Of a stretch of 64,000 nt of DNA, positions 32,433-45,700 are shown piece by piece. Position numbers and translations under genes: made by a program. The notes below the pieces were generated by a model, which was not told the DNA's origin, ran no database searches, and saw only the letters and a program-made list of their open reading frames with translations. The stretch lies in contig NC_089979.1 in NCBI RefSeq assembly GCF_036417845.1, positions 46,694,775 through 46,758,774 of the forward strand. Reading direction: 5' to 3'. This DNA comes from Apteryx mantelli. Its lineage: Eukaryota; Chordata; Aves; Apterygiformes; Apterygidae. How positions within the stretch are numbered: the first letter of the stretch is position 1; each line of letters starts with the position of its first letter.

Positions 32433-32690
32433 GCACACCCCTCCAGTGGGGGATGCGGGTGCCCCTGCTCTGTGCCACCCCATGCTGCCCCAGATGCCGG
32501 CGAGCGAGGCCCCAGGGTGCCCCCGTGCATGAGGACCTGGGTGCCCTCATGGGCCCATGCTGTCTGTGGGCGAGCTGGATGTGGTGCCCAGGCGAGCTGC
32601 GCTGCTGGGCCCGGGCAGAGCCCCGATGCCACAGGACCACTGCTGGCCCTGCCTCTGCTCTGCTGCCCTCTCCTCGCTACGCTGCTGCAC
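32433..32690. other. Isolated GC-rich island, origin unknown
   Basis: An abrupt block of high GC with several CGs inside AT-rich DNA. The motif gggtgccc and variants (ggtgcccc, ggtgcccagg) recur irregularly, suggesting a degenerate minisatellite. The stop-poor frames on both strands (for example 32285-32749 minus and 32472-32966 plus) follow from base composition. An unannotated promoter or exon cannot be excluded. Confidence 0.45.
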
Positions 32691-35600
32691 ATCTTCCAGA
32701 TTCCTTTGCATTGTGCTTTAGCTGACCCAATTTTTTTCAAAAATCTCATGGCAATTCCCTGGTTACTGTTTAATCCAGCTGGTGGTCATCTTCCTCTTTA
32801 CCAAGATCAGTTTGGGGCAAATGCCCTCTCAGACAGTTTTAGGTGTCCCCCCCGCACACACACTCACACTTCTGCCTTGCCAGGTGTTGTTACCCAGGCC
32901 ATTTTGCCAAGGCGGTGGGGCTGTGTAGGTACCCAGACGAATGGCCTCAAAGGCTCATTCTGCTAGCTTTTAATGGTAATACGTGCCTAAATTGAGAATC
33001 TGAGGTTTGTTAGCTGAATTTTATAAAATATGGGGGAGACTGATCATTCTGAACCTGATAACTTTCCTTACCAGGACATCAGCTTTCAGGGATGTACTGT
33101 ATTAGTGGACAAGGAATTGCTTTATGGATTCAAATAGTATTTACATAGATGGCCCCCCCCTCCCCCACCAAACTTGTTACCATTTCCTCTAAAAGTAACA
33201 CACATACACACACTTCAGCAGGAATGGAACTCTTCAGCTCTATTTAATATATCAATACGTTGTACTTACTTTTGTGATTTGACTCAGCCTTACCGAAGGA
33301 ACCTCGCTACAGCTGCTGAGCTAACTGAAGTCAGCCAGGACAGCCCATATGTAGGCATATACAGAGTCATGGTATATACCCTATACCTACCTATTGTATA
33401 TAGCCTATCATATATACCCCATATGTATATAAGGTTAAGTGCCCAGTGTACTGCCATTTGCAATGCTCCTGCCCCCTCCAAGCAGCAGTGACGAGCTCCA
33501 GCAGCAGTAGACTTGGACTCTGCGCACCTCCAGGTGGAGCTCTGCGTTCAGCATACTGCCAAGAAACTCGGGCTTAAAAGGCAGCGACTGTCACACAGGG
33601 CCTGATTTCACCCTTTCTGATTGCTCACACAAGAGGGAAAAGGGCCTGCTAGGAAGGGAAACTTTAAAAGGGTGGGGTTCCCTCCCACCCCACAAATCCC
33701 CTCTTATTCAAAGCTAAAATGCTCCTTTAAAAAATAACCGACCTTCTGAGCAGCTTCTCTGGCCTCTTTCTCTTCTCCTGCCTTCCCCAGCCACCTCCAC
33801 GCACTTCGTGGTTTCCTACTCTTTACTCTCAAATGTGCAGGAAACCAGAGCAGAAGTCCCCCCGCCCCCACCCCCAGCCAAGCACCCATACCATGACAAG
33901 TTGGAACTGAGACTCAAAGACAAAATAAAAAGTACCAGTGTTCAAACAGAGGCTCAGGCCAGCATGACCAAAGACCTTCACCTCTTTAGTACTGATCAGC
34001 TAATGCTGCTTTGCAGCAACCAGTTACATATCATTACAACACATCGGAGGTGTGCTTTGAGGACACTGCATTGGCAAGAGGTATTTCTCGGTCAAGTCTG
34101 TCTCGCTGCACCCTCGCTAGGATTCAGAGTACTTCCATCACTGTGCGGTAGCATCAGTGTGACAGTGGCCTAGGTGGGAACATGTGGGGACATGCCTGCA
34201 GGAATGTATAGCAGCTGTTGGCTTTGAGGCTGTTGAGGGCATTTAAGTGCTGATTTAATCACTTTGATTTCCTGAGGATCTTAAAGGTAATTTTACCAAG
34301 GAGAGGTCTTGTTCATCAAAGGAAATTGAGCCTGAACTGACACGTTCAGCAGGTTGGCTCCATTTTCAGAATTGGCTATACAGTCAAGCCGAATTGGGTT
34401 TAGCCTCTTTGACCACTAAGGAACAAACTCTGCAGACTTATTAGTTTTTCTAGTGCAATTCCTATGCATAATTAGGGTGGTTTGCTGAACTCTCCAGAAA
34501 AAGCTTTAATGTGTTTGAAGAAGCATAGCTATACTCTGCAACACCTTGTGTATCCCCTGTAAGGTATCATTAGAGTTCTCCATATGCTACAAAATGGTCC
34601 TTCTGAAGGATGATAATAGTCTAGAAAGAGGAAACCATAAAAGAAGAATATTAGGAGCAAGGCAGTAGATCATAGACGTAAATGGATAATGCTCTGATTC
34701 TCTCACCATGCTTTGCAAACGTATTCTTTATATTACATGAGCAAAAGCTTGAGAGAATAAACCCCTTATCTCCTGCGACAAGAGGCTGTCAGTGTCTCAG
34801 TTGAGCTAGAAATGTAGCAGTGGCAGAGAGAAAATTCGGTGGTGATAGCAGGTAGCTCCTTGGCAATCTCCAAGATCACCCTGCTTTTTTTAACCCCCTC
34901 AGGCAGCTTTCTTCAGTGGTAGTTCCAGGACAAAGTGTTAGAGTGCTCCATGAAAAAATGCCTTCTTTGGCCGATGTCATTGCTGCTAAAACAAAAAGGA
35001 CACAGAGGAAACTGCATATGGGCACACAAGTAGAATGGATTATGTTACCAGTGACCTTCCTGTGGCTGTAATGCAAAGTTTCGAAAGTTAATAGCTGAAC
35101 TTGTGTAGTAGAGATCACATCACACTTTTCAGGCTGAAACTTCCAGCTCCCACTGCTTTGAAAACTCCGTCAGCAAAATGTGTCAAACTGAATTAGTTTA
35201 ACAGTGAGCTGAGCTAGGAACAAATCCTATTGCATGGATCAAGAAATTCTAGAAAAGGCTTGTAATAGCATTAATATGACTATAGATTTTACCTATATGT
35301 TGTATCAAACACCCTTAGTCAGAACATGAAGGTTACATTTCACAAAGGAGACACTGGGAGAAAATAATAATAATAAAAAAAAATCACTGAGTAAATCCCA
35401 GGCAGTCAAGCCATCAATGTATGTACACTGAGAATCTGTCTAGACATCAGATAGCCCATATCTGATTAAACTGAAATCTGAGCCAACATTTGCTTCACTT
35501 TATTCCACCATACACCATCATGGGCATAGCAGGCCTAGGAACAAGAACAGAGAAGTCCGTATGTTGAGAGATCTAGTGCTTTGACCTTTAGAATAGCATG

Positions 35601-36944
35601 AGTCGTGTGACATATGTCCTTTGCAAAGCAAAAGATGTAGGCCTTTTCATGATTTTCTAGATTCAGATTTGAAACATTCACATAATGCACCAAGGATGCC
35701 AGTAGCTGTTCACAACATAGGGACAGCAAAGATAGAAGTAATTATTTGCACATGCTCTCTTCCTCATGTTAACTAACAGCAAGCTTGAGCTAAATTTTCA
35801 TTGTTTAATACTCCTTCACAACATGTAAGTTTTCACATTAATTTTGCAACACTTGCACCTTATTTTTTAATTGCCTATTTAAGTAGGGATGAGTGAATCA
35901 AATCTGATTGGTGCGTGAGATGACAAAGAAATGATCTCCAATGGAAGCTGGCTTATCTGGGCCTTGCTTGTACATGTAAGCAGGAGCAACACCTTCACAG
36001 GCACATCACCATCTCACTGAATGGCTGATTTTAATATTTTCAAAAGATTCCATAGAATGAGACACTTTTTCCTCATCTGCCTCTTCCCACAGAAGTTATT
36101 ATCCCCTTGCTCAACTCAAATCTAAGAAGAATTGCATCATGTTTTATTAGGTTTACATTATACTACAAGCTATGCTGGAAGTTCTCTAAACTAGCAACTG
36201 ATGCTGAAAACTTCTTCAGGGTAAGACTTTCCCTAAATGTACAAAGTAAGTGCCATTATAGGGTGCATCTCTTACCTGAACCCCATTTGCCCCTGTAAGA
36301 GAGGACTACAGAATGAGGACTACAGCATGAGGGAGAAAGAGAGCGCCCTTCAAATCACAAGCTATCCACCCCATAATCTGGTTACCAGAAGCACAGAGAA
36401 CAACCAGGAAAGAGCCACAGGAAATTCAAGAGGAGACATCCTATAAGAGATTCACCATGTCTCAGCTGCTTCTTAAACTACATTTGTTTATTTATTTTTA
36501 AGCATGTGAACCAGTAATAAGATCTTAAAAGGTCGATATGCAGCCTTCTCCAGTTAGGCACTCACTGGATGAGCAATACTTGACAAACCTGCATAACTGC
36601 AAAACAAACAAACGAGAAGCATTTCACAGAGTCATCCTCAGCATTTCCATTAAACTGCTATGGTTTCTTTTAGATGAAAAGCATTAATCCACAGGGGTTT
36701 CAGAGAAGATGCTTGTTTCTCACTCCATTAATGCAAAGATTCTAACATTTTCAGTTTAAATTAATACCCCCTCCCCCCAAAAATAGAATCAGCTAATAAT
36801 TTATGAGCAAGGATATTTAGATCTATTTGAAACCTAGTCAAGTTATCCCAAGACACAGTTCCTGTATACAAACAGGAGTCTCATGGGAGCAGCGAATCAT
36901 CTAATTTTAATCTGCTGACAAGTCTATGGGATCAGCAGTAACAC

Positions 36945-37115
36945 AAGGGCTATACCAACTGACTTACTGTGCAATTAGGGTGAATCATATAATCACTTTC
37001 ATCCTCATTTCCCCTATCTGCAAAGTAGAGGTAATACAATACACATCTCTCAGGTACAAATTGGGGATAAATGCAATATTTGGAGCACCCTTTGATGTTC
37101 TTCAGTCACAAGAGT
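36945..37115 (+). mobile_element. MIR-type SINE remnant, sense
   Basis: Reads actgacttactgtgcaatta, then tcctcatttcccctatctgc, gtagaggtaatac and ctcaggtacaaattggggat. This parallels the MIR core and 3' part ('cctcagtttcctcatctgtaaaatggggataat'). Confidence 0.6.
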
Positions 37116-37265
37116 GCTGAGTGTGAAACAGCAAACTTTTTGGATCTTGTAGGGGGCAAAAGTCTCCATGGAGATTGTGCTGAAAACCACAACACCACTA
37201 CTCCTGGAGGCTTAACAAGGGGTTGTGCAGAACCTCCCAGATCCCTTTAAGGCAGATGAGATTCA

Positions 37266-37337
37266 GGCACTGTTGGGAGTCGAGCCCAGGATCCCCGTTC
37301 ACGAGGCAGATGCTTTAACCAGCTAAGCTACAGTGCC
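37266..37337 (-). tRNA. tRNA-Thr(CGU)-like sequence, probably a pseudogene
   Basis: On the minus strand the 7-bp acceptor stem GGCACTG/CAGTGCC is perfect, the A box TAGCTTAGCTGG fits consensus, and the anticodon loop CTCGTGA would give CGU (Thr). The B box reads GGCTCGACTCC instead of GGTTCGANTCC. The T stem and the anticodon stem each have a mismatch, and one base is missing in the variable region compared with nuclear tRNA-Thr. No T-run terminator lies close downstream. A solo tRNA pseudogene or a SINE head is more likely than a working gene. Confidence 0.55.
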
Positions 37338-37774
37338 CACGGGCAGGCAAGACCTGTCCATGGTGGAGTTAACAGTGCAGCCCAGGGGGAACGCTCTCTG
37401 TGGTCACACATTCTTGTTTCCTCAAGCAGAAGGGGCTCAGCTCTGGCTAACAGTGAGAACGCTGCTGATGACTGATGGAAATTATTCAAGCTTTTTGATC
37501 CCACTTCCCCAGTTTCAAGTCTCCTCTTTTCCAGAACCACGCTGCTCACAGGTTGGGATCTTTACAAGCAATCCCAGAACGTGGGCCTCAATCAGTCCCA
37601 GCACGACACTGTGATAACCGCAAAGGCAGAGTCCCAGTTCAGAACAATAATATCTTTGAAGAGACAGAAAAGGCATAAGCTACACAAGAAAGAACAGGCA
37701 TAGGATAAGGATTGGGGTTACACACAAGAGACAAGTGAGTTGCAGAGGACTTTTCCGTTAGGTTGGAGGCTAAA

Positions 37775-37804
<30 letters not shown>
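37775..37804. repeat. (TA)n(CA)n microsatellite
   Basis: About five TA units followed by about ten CA units, then an A-rich tail. Confidence 0.92.
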
Positions 37805-37806
<2 letters not shown>

Positions 37807-39889
37807 AAAAAGAAACAAAAAAGAAAGAGACAAAGAGAGAGAAGCTTTGCCAGTTCAGTTAGAATATTATTCACAAGAATGACCCAAACATCAGGATTTA
37901 TGATTTATTCAGATGCACAGAATTACTCTTAAGGACAAAGTAAATTTTGCCCTTTGAATGGCTCCTTCAGCCTTCCTGTTACTTCTAAGTGACAGTGGAA
38001 AAAACCTTCTCTTTCAGCCCAGCTCTGGGCAGTTTAATTGTAACTCAGACTGACCCTTGTTAAACAGTGTCCTTTAATGCTAGTATCAGTTTATTTTGAT
38101 ACTGCTGGATAAAAGAAGGTTTTTGGGCCTTATGAAATGTGCTCACCAGAAGAAAAAGATGCTTTGCATATGAAGGATTGGGTTATGCTTAGCTATATCT
38201 CATGACAGTGTCCTCCTGACTCTGGAGCAATCATCAGAATAGTTCTACATTCATAAACCCTAGGAGAAATTTAAAGAGAAACGTCTAAAATTCCAATATA
38301 ATGTTCAAGTCATCCAACTTGAGACTAATCTATAAACCAACAGCATGATATATATGGCCAAGAGTCACTATAACTCCTAAGTGGGGACAACTGAAGTTTG
38401 TCATGTATATCCCTTACAAGGTAAGATTATGTTAATCCTTTATTCCATTTAAAATAAATGAGTGTTGCATTTTCCCACTGTTCTACTCTTCCAAAACTCT
38501 ACAGTTGCATCACATAACAAAAGATAAGTCAAAGTTTGGAAAAGACAGATTAAAAACATCTAATAAAGAAAGCCTAGCTCAGTTTGCTTTTTTTGAAGTA
38601 CACACATGAGAAGGACCAAATTCAGAGATTGCCCTCAGGAACACAACTAGGAAAAAGGTTAGCATAACAAATAATTAAAAATAAAATCCAGTGTTATGGA
38701 TAAAGAAACCCTAGAAATCCAGGTAGAAAGAGGTTTCTGAATGGGTTAGGATATCACAGAACTTAAAACTCTTGCAACACACAAGATAACATTTAGTGAA
38801 GAAGTGCTGCTGGTTAACAAATCATTAAATTCATCTTAATTTTCAAACAGGAAAAGTCTTGAAGTGTAAACTAGGTAGACACTCACCTCTTTCTCCCCTG
38901 CCTCTTCCCCTTTCTCTCTCACCTTTTCCTCCAGGTGAGAAATGCATAAAGTCTTACGCATTTAAAAGACTGATGAAGATAAAAACAAAATGTAGAACAA
39001 AAAGATGTGCTGGTACTGGACTGTTCACCCAGAATATAAACTGTTAGACATCTTTTTTGGAGATACCTACATTACCAGTTTTCCAGGTTTAAATAAAAAA
39101 AATGTGTATGCAAGAATAAAGCTCAGATACTCTAGGATCCTTTAAAAATACATCCTATACTTTATAGGAAAAGCACATAACTATGTCTATTTTTGAATGC
39201 TGGATCTGTCTAGAAATCTAGAGGTACTGATCTATGGGACAAAGACTTAATTGAAATACACAAAGAAATGACAGAAGGAAAGACCTGGTATTCCATAATG
39301 GGAATATGCCCCACAGAATTCTGCCTTCCCTTGGAGATTCATGACCCTAGCCTATTTACTTGCGGCATCTGACATTTCATTAAAAACAAACAAACAAAAA
39401 CCCCCACATGATTGTATTATGTAATAATGATAAAATAATAAAATAATAATGAAAAAAATGTAAAACTCCCTACAGAAAGCTGCATGTTACCAGTTCTACT
39501 AGAAACGCAGACATCTGGCAGGATAATTGTTACTGCTTCATAGCAATGCTTCAATAGGGAGTGGAAGCCACAGACTGAAAAAAGTCAAGGTAATTAGTGG
39601 TCTAATGCAGATGCACAGGGTAAAAAACAGTTTGGGACAGACATACCACCTGGACATACTCACTTGCCTTGCCTCTTTTCTCTGCAACTATAAACCCCAA
39701 AGCAACAAACAGATGCTTAACACATGAAAATTAGTACAGTAACATACTGGAAAACACTTTGTAGCCTATTCTTCCCTACAACTGTCAGGTGCAGTTTCAT
39801 GACTGAGTGAATTTGCTCCCTTCCCTGAGCTCATTCAATGGGACTATTATACTCACAATAATTAATGGTTTTCAGAGTGGGAAAGGTAT

Positions 39890-40140
39890 GAAGTGGGAGT
39901 TTTATAGGGACTCATTCTTGATTCAGTACTATTCAGCATTTTAATTCATTTAGGAGTATACAAATCAAAAGCAGAGAAACAGAGCGTGGGTGGACTGCAA
40001 GTGCTTTGGAAGATCAAAAAAATCCTGATGTATTATTAACTTTCAGAAATAATCTGAAATGAGTAAAACCTCAGTAAGATTAATCTGGGTACAATGTATC
40101 AAAATCTAGAACTGAGATAAAATAAATTGTAAATCACTGG
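39890..40140 (+). mobile_element. Decayed CR1 LINE fragment (reverse transcriptase region)
   Basis: The run gggactcattcttgattcag, tactattcagcattttaattc and then gtgggtggactgcaagtgct follows the amniote CR1 stretch that encodes the fingers/palm region (L-x-NIFINDL) and the following DVTLF block. Many changes and stops, so the copy is old. Confidence 0.6.
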
Positions 40141-40937
40141 CTGAACTATTAAGATAATTACCTTTAGAGTGATTTATCTACAACAGAAGAGAACAAAGTA
40201 TGTCTGTCACTAGTTGCAATCCTTACAATTAGTTGACTCTGCTATGACTTCAGTTCAAACACTCCTCCACTCATTGCAGAGAGCCCAAATAGAATTCCAT
40301 CGTCCAATTCTCATGAATGAAATAACTGCAAGTTGGCATTTTCTGTACTAAAGTCACAGCAGTGAGTCAATACTTCAGGAAGTGGGCGGAAAATAGTACC
40401 AGAGTAAGAACACTAGAAAAAATTTAGTACAAGACAGACTTGGAAACCATTTCTATTAATGTCACAGACCACCTTGGGTTGCACAAATTGAAGAATTCAG
40501 CATTTGTATTAGTGGGATAACCATTCATACACCTATAACACATGTAAGTGATACCACTTACCATGACTGTTGAACAAAATCACAGTTTTTCAGCTCAGAT
40601 TAAGGGAATCTTGACTTCAATTAAACAAAAGTGTCTATTCATGTGATACTAAATATTTTGAGACAGCAAAATATCTTATAAAAGAGAGCACAACAAAATT
40701 CTCATTCCTTTGCCCTCATAACTAAACTATAAAATGTTTAGTGATGGGATCTGCAGATTTACCTAGATAAAATACTTTTTAAAATTCCTATCATATATGA
40801 TCCAAGCACATTTTCAAAAATTTTAAAACATTTATAGTTCTAAAGCTAACATTATTTTAATATACACAGTTCAATCTTCTTTTCAAATAAGTAATATTTA
40901 TCAAAAGATTACATGAATTTTCAAGAGGTGTCATAAC

Positions 40938-40943
40938 TTTATT
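40938..40943 (-). terminator. SNX16: SNX16 candidate distal polyadenylation signal
   Basis: AATAAA on the minus strand (TTTATT on plus). A proximal alternative lies at 41238-41243. Confidence 0.4.
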
Positions 40944-42647
40944 GAGTTCACTCAATGTTTGTGAGGATTCATATAGAATATAAAAAAAGATGAGTCGTTT
41001 TTCATTTTAATCTTCAGAAGTACAGCAAGTTTTCTGGTGTGTCGTTACAGCATTCTGACTCATTCATGCAGACAATTTTTGGTACAAAGACAAATGGAAC
41101 TTAGACCAAAAGTTGAGTAATTGTATGAAATCAATGAGGTAAGAGATGTCTCTTTCTAATAATATTATCCATTTTAACAGACAAGGTGTTCAGAATATTT
41201 TCTACAGTGGAAAAAAGACAGGTGTTTTGTCCATAGTTTTATTTCACCAGGAAGGCTTATACGGTTCTGCATAAAGGTCATTGTATGTACAGCCTGAAGT
41301 ACAAAGTTCCCTTTGAAAACTCCAGCACAAAGACACTGCATATTAACAACATTAAACAAAGATGTGGGTGGTATAGGGAGGAAAAAAAAAAAAGATTAAA
41401 ACAAAACAGCATTCTTCCTATTGGAAAAGCAGAATAAAACAAGGCACTTTCAGTAAATAAGTGAAGAATAGAGACAAGCTGTCAAAGATTCCATAAAGCT
41501 GTCCCAGAGCACTGTAACAAAATCCTGCAGTAATGAACAAGTAAAATACAAAAAGGCACTACATAATCCTCTCCTTGCAACTCCCCTTTCTCAACCAATT
41601 AGCCAACTGAACTTGGCACAATGGAGTCTTAATTATAATAAAGTGCATCTCCTGTCTTAATACGATTTGAAAAATAGGCTATAGAACATATGTAGCAATA
41701 TCCCCATGTGTACAATACATTGAAACAAAAATACATTGCAACTAGATGCAACTAGATTCAATCTAGTTATGAACTGTGCAGAAAAAAATATGGCTTCTTT
41801 ACGAGTCTTTCAATTATCTCCATATAATCTAGAATATTTTTAAATGAGGCATGAATGCATTTGCAAGATGGTAAGAGGTAGTGTTCCAGGTAAAAGGCAA
41901 ACTCACTGACATATTGTTACGTGGGTATATAGCGAAGGTATCCCAGATTTAAAAGTAGCATTACCGAACTAAACAAAGTATTACAGCATGCTCTCTTGGG
42001 ATGTAAATACACAGTGTTTTGGGGGGTCTCATTAGTTCCTTCAGCAAAAATGACCAGTTTTTGATTAAAATGTTCAACTATAATCCCATTTTGTAAGTAC
42101 TTTTCTCTTGGTACTGTAAGTTTTCCTATTGCATTGCATTAAAATTTCCAGAGAAATAATCATTTTTAGAATTTAAAAACAAATTCTACACTCTTATTAA
42201 ATGTAAGATGAGTCCATTTTTACTTCAACAAGCATTAATTTATGGCTATAAGAATATGAAAACACAAATACCAAACAGATGAACACATCAAATGTGTCAC
42301 ATCAATGGCAACATATGACATGCTAGTTAACTGTTTGCTGACACAATGTGAAGTTTTTGTCACTCCACTAGAAAAGTCAGCCAAATCACATATGTACATT
42401 ATCTAAACTTTAGCTGATTTTAGCCCTTATTAGACTTAATATATTAAATATATAAAGGCTAGATAAAAACTGAAATCAAAGCAGCACTGAGTATATTTCT
42501 TACGTCAATAATTTGTAAGGATTTATGTAAACATTCACTATGTGCGTTCTTGCTCTTTGCTGTAAATTCTTTACAGCTACTATATGCTCCTACCCACAGG
42601 GTCTGTCCCAAGCATCATTTGTCAAGGTAACAGCAGCTGCTACTGAT
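40938..42647 (-). other. SNX16: SNX16 3' UTR (probable extent)
   Basis: Between the SNX16 stop and two minus-strand AATAAA signals (41238-41243 and 40938-40943). The last 1.7 kb of AT-rich DNA contains no other gene. Either signal could be used. Confidence 0.45.
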
Positions 42648-42756
42648 CTATTCTTCTTCATCAGCAGTATACGCTACTTCAGCGACTTCAATTTCTGGTA
42701 CAGAACTTTCAGCCAAAGAGCCACTCCAGCACGCCTCGTGATTCTCTTTATCTGAG
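42648..42756 (-). CDS. SNX16: SNX16 coding exon 7 (last, with stop)
   Basis: 109 nt from acceptor ttattgcag to the TAG at 42648-42650. Ends [19 protein letters not shown], the conserved acidic C-terminus. Confidence 0.93.
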
Positions 42757-45700
42757 CTGCAATAACAGATCAATAAGTTTTGTCAAATGGAAACTAACAT
42801 GATTCTCCACAGTAGTTTTATGTCTGAAATCCACCAAACATTTGCAAGACTTGTTCAACTTACCGCTTACACCAGTGATCACATATATACTAAAATGATC
42901 TATCCTGAGGGCCTGAATGAAACATGGGATAGCTACAAATATGTGCAATAAAATGCTGAATTCCTCAGCTGTGCAGTATTTATCTAAGACCAAATATTTA
43001 AAAATGTACTTTAAGAAAAATAAAAACATACTTTATGTGAAATAAAATAGTATTTACCAGCTGTCCTCACCCAGGGTACCCTGGTCTGCTTCTACTGCAG
43101 AAGACTCCACCTCACCACTGCACTCACTTTCTTCTCCTGACATTTGACGAGTCATTTTTCCTAAAGATAAATCCCTATAACAAATAAGAACAGAGTACCA
43201 CCAATCCATTTATGGCAAACATTCATCACTGAAGAGCTGTTTATTTCACTTAAAACTTAGCTATTTCTGGAAAACTATCAATCTCACTCCTATATGCCCC
43301 ATTTCTTTTATTACTGCAGAGATGCAGGGTTTGAACTGGATAGCTATTGAAATAGTTTTATCTGCTCCAGCTACTCATTCCTAAACTGAATTCAGTCCTC
43401 TGGTTGCATTACAACTTAGTGGCTGTACAAAAGATTTCAAGTCCCAGAGAAGTGATTACAGTTTAGGTAAGAAATTAGAAACAGATGATCTAAGCCACAC
43501 AAATCCTTCTACGTTAAAAATCAAAACACAGTCAGAAGTAGAGGAAAAGACAGAATGATAAATAATTTTTTTTTTTAATAGTTTCTCAAGCTTCTCCATT
43601 GTAACTTTATACTCACATATAAGTTTATCAGAGCAATACATTTTTCCATTAACAATAAAAGAGACAGGTAACAAGCTTTTCCTTAACAGCAACCCAGGAG
43701 TTGTCAATCCTACTAGCCTGGCTAAAAATGAAAATATGGCCATGCAGAATTTGCAGAAAAAACCCCTTGTTTCCAAAATATTTTTCTGTGTGGAAAGCTT
43801 GTTAATTTAGTGCTGAAAGCTGCTACTTCAGTTGGAAAGAAAGGTTTGTACATAAATTTGTGTTGAAAATAATCTTACTCTATTTCACTACTTTTTAATT
43901 GCTCTAAGTACTATTCTTTCCACTGTTATATTTTAAAGCATGCATTGTTAGTAATAAAATAATGATAGAGAATACTACTATTGTATTATGTTAGGGCCAA
44001 ATCCAGCGAGGTACGTAGATGCCTACAAGTCTGATACCTTGCCCAATTGTTCCACTCCTACTTTATATAAATCCTAAGTACTTGGCCTCTAGATGGTAAA
44101 GGCAGAAGATGCTTAATTCCTCTTGAGCCATCAGATCAGAATTCCACTTCAAAGCCAAATTAATTTTTTTTTCTTTTGGTGGGTTCAACTCCCATCAGAC
44201 AAACAAATTTCTTTAACAAAGTCAGAGGTTTACTCTAGCAGAAATGGAAGAGTTAAGTAACCTACTTTTACAACTGAAAATTCACAGGAATTATTTCTCA
44301 TCTAGACTTCAGCTACTACTTGACTTACTTTCAATACAGTCTGGGAAACAGGGCACCCTAGTGTTAAGAAATCTATCTTCAGGGAAAGCACGAAAAAAAT
44401 TCCCTTTTTCTTATTCATGCCTTCTTATTTTAATTCTAGTAACAAAGAATTTCCTACCACAATGAACACATCATAGCCAAATGTGAGTTATTTAATTTTT
44501 ATTGGCTATATTAGTGTTTAAGCTATCAGTAAGAGTCATAACTTTCTTCTCAAACAGGGAAAGCAACTTTCAAACCTCATTACTTCCCTTCAGGAAAAAG
44601 TAACAAGCTGACTATGGTATTTGGATCAGAATTCGCAATAAGTCACAACAATTACATTTATATCCTTTTTCATATCTAGCCCATTTAAACTTAAACCATA
44701 TACCCCAAAATGTAATTCGTTAGTCACAGGGATATGCTAGAATGAACATCCCAAATACTACTAAAATAGCTTCTAAAGGGTCCATGGGAATTTACTGCTT
44801 TCCTAAAGAAACTCCACAATGACTGACTCCGCAGATTGACTGAGTACTTCAGCATCAACTGCCCTGGGTCTGTTGCACAATTTAGTAGACAGGCACCATA
44901 AAGTTTTATTATGAAACTCCACCATTTTTTTCCTTGGATTTAAATAGATAATCTCCAATGCTATTTCAAAGCTATCTGTTGCATCATTCCAGGCACCTCA
45001 GAACAACACAGTTAAAGCCATTAATATAGATGAATAATCACTTGATCACTATACTCTATCAAAGCTTTGAGTACAGAAGAAGTTTTATAACTCAAAGGAA
45101 TTTTTCTATCGCTGTCATCTCTAGTGAGGTGTTCCACCTATCCAGAATTTCAAAGGCAGAATGTTTGCCATATCTTTACAAGAACTAAAAGATTAGGAAA
45201 CATAACCAGTGTTATTTTAGGGGGAAAGATGGAATAACACTCAATTTGTACTAAATAACAGCTTTTTAGCCAGTACATGAGAACGATTATTGAAAATACT
45301 TCCTTGTGTGCAGCTATCATGCGGAAAACATGTTTCCAAGAACACATTCAGAGTTGGTTGTGACTATCCAGGGAAAACATGTTTGTGGAAAGAAACTCCT
45401 GAAAATTGTACAATTTCTACATACCTAATTCTTCTTTCAATAGCATCTATGTGAAGTTGTTTTTCACTTAACAATTTCTTCAGTGATTCAACCTCCCTTT
45501 GTTTTTCAAGCAGTTCTTTCTGTAGACGGTAATTTGTTTCCTCCAGAGTTTCACAGAAAGCCTAAAAGAAAGATTTAAGAATACCTTCCATTTAACTTCA
45601 GTGGATCACCTTTATTGATTTTGCTTTTAGAAATATCAAACTGTAACAGAACTGTAGCTGTTTCTCTTTGTATTGATTACCATAAAGAGCTATACAAGCT

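Larger units (their letters stand above)
31481..40930. other. Convergent intergenic region between CHMP4C and SNX16
   Basis: No protein gene is supported. It holds the GC-rich island at 32433-32690, a CA microsatellite, a tRNA-like sequence, a MIR remnant and a decayed CR1 (listed separately). Remaining open frames are short, overlap on both strands and show no family signature. Confidence 0.5.

Noticed and set aside
32285-32966. Long frames on both strands across the GC-rich island
   Set aside because: Both strands are open because the DNA is GC-rich; no domain is recognisable in either.
37266-37337. Functional nuclear tRNA-Thr gene
   Set aside because: B box change, stem mismatches, a missing base in the variable region and no close T-run terminator.
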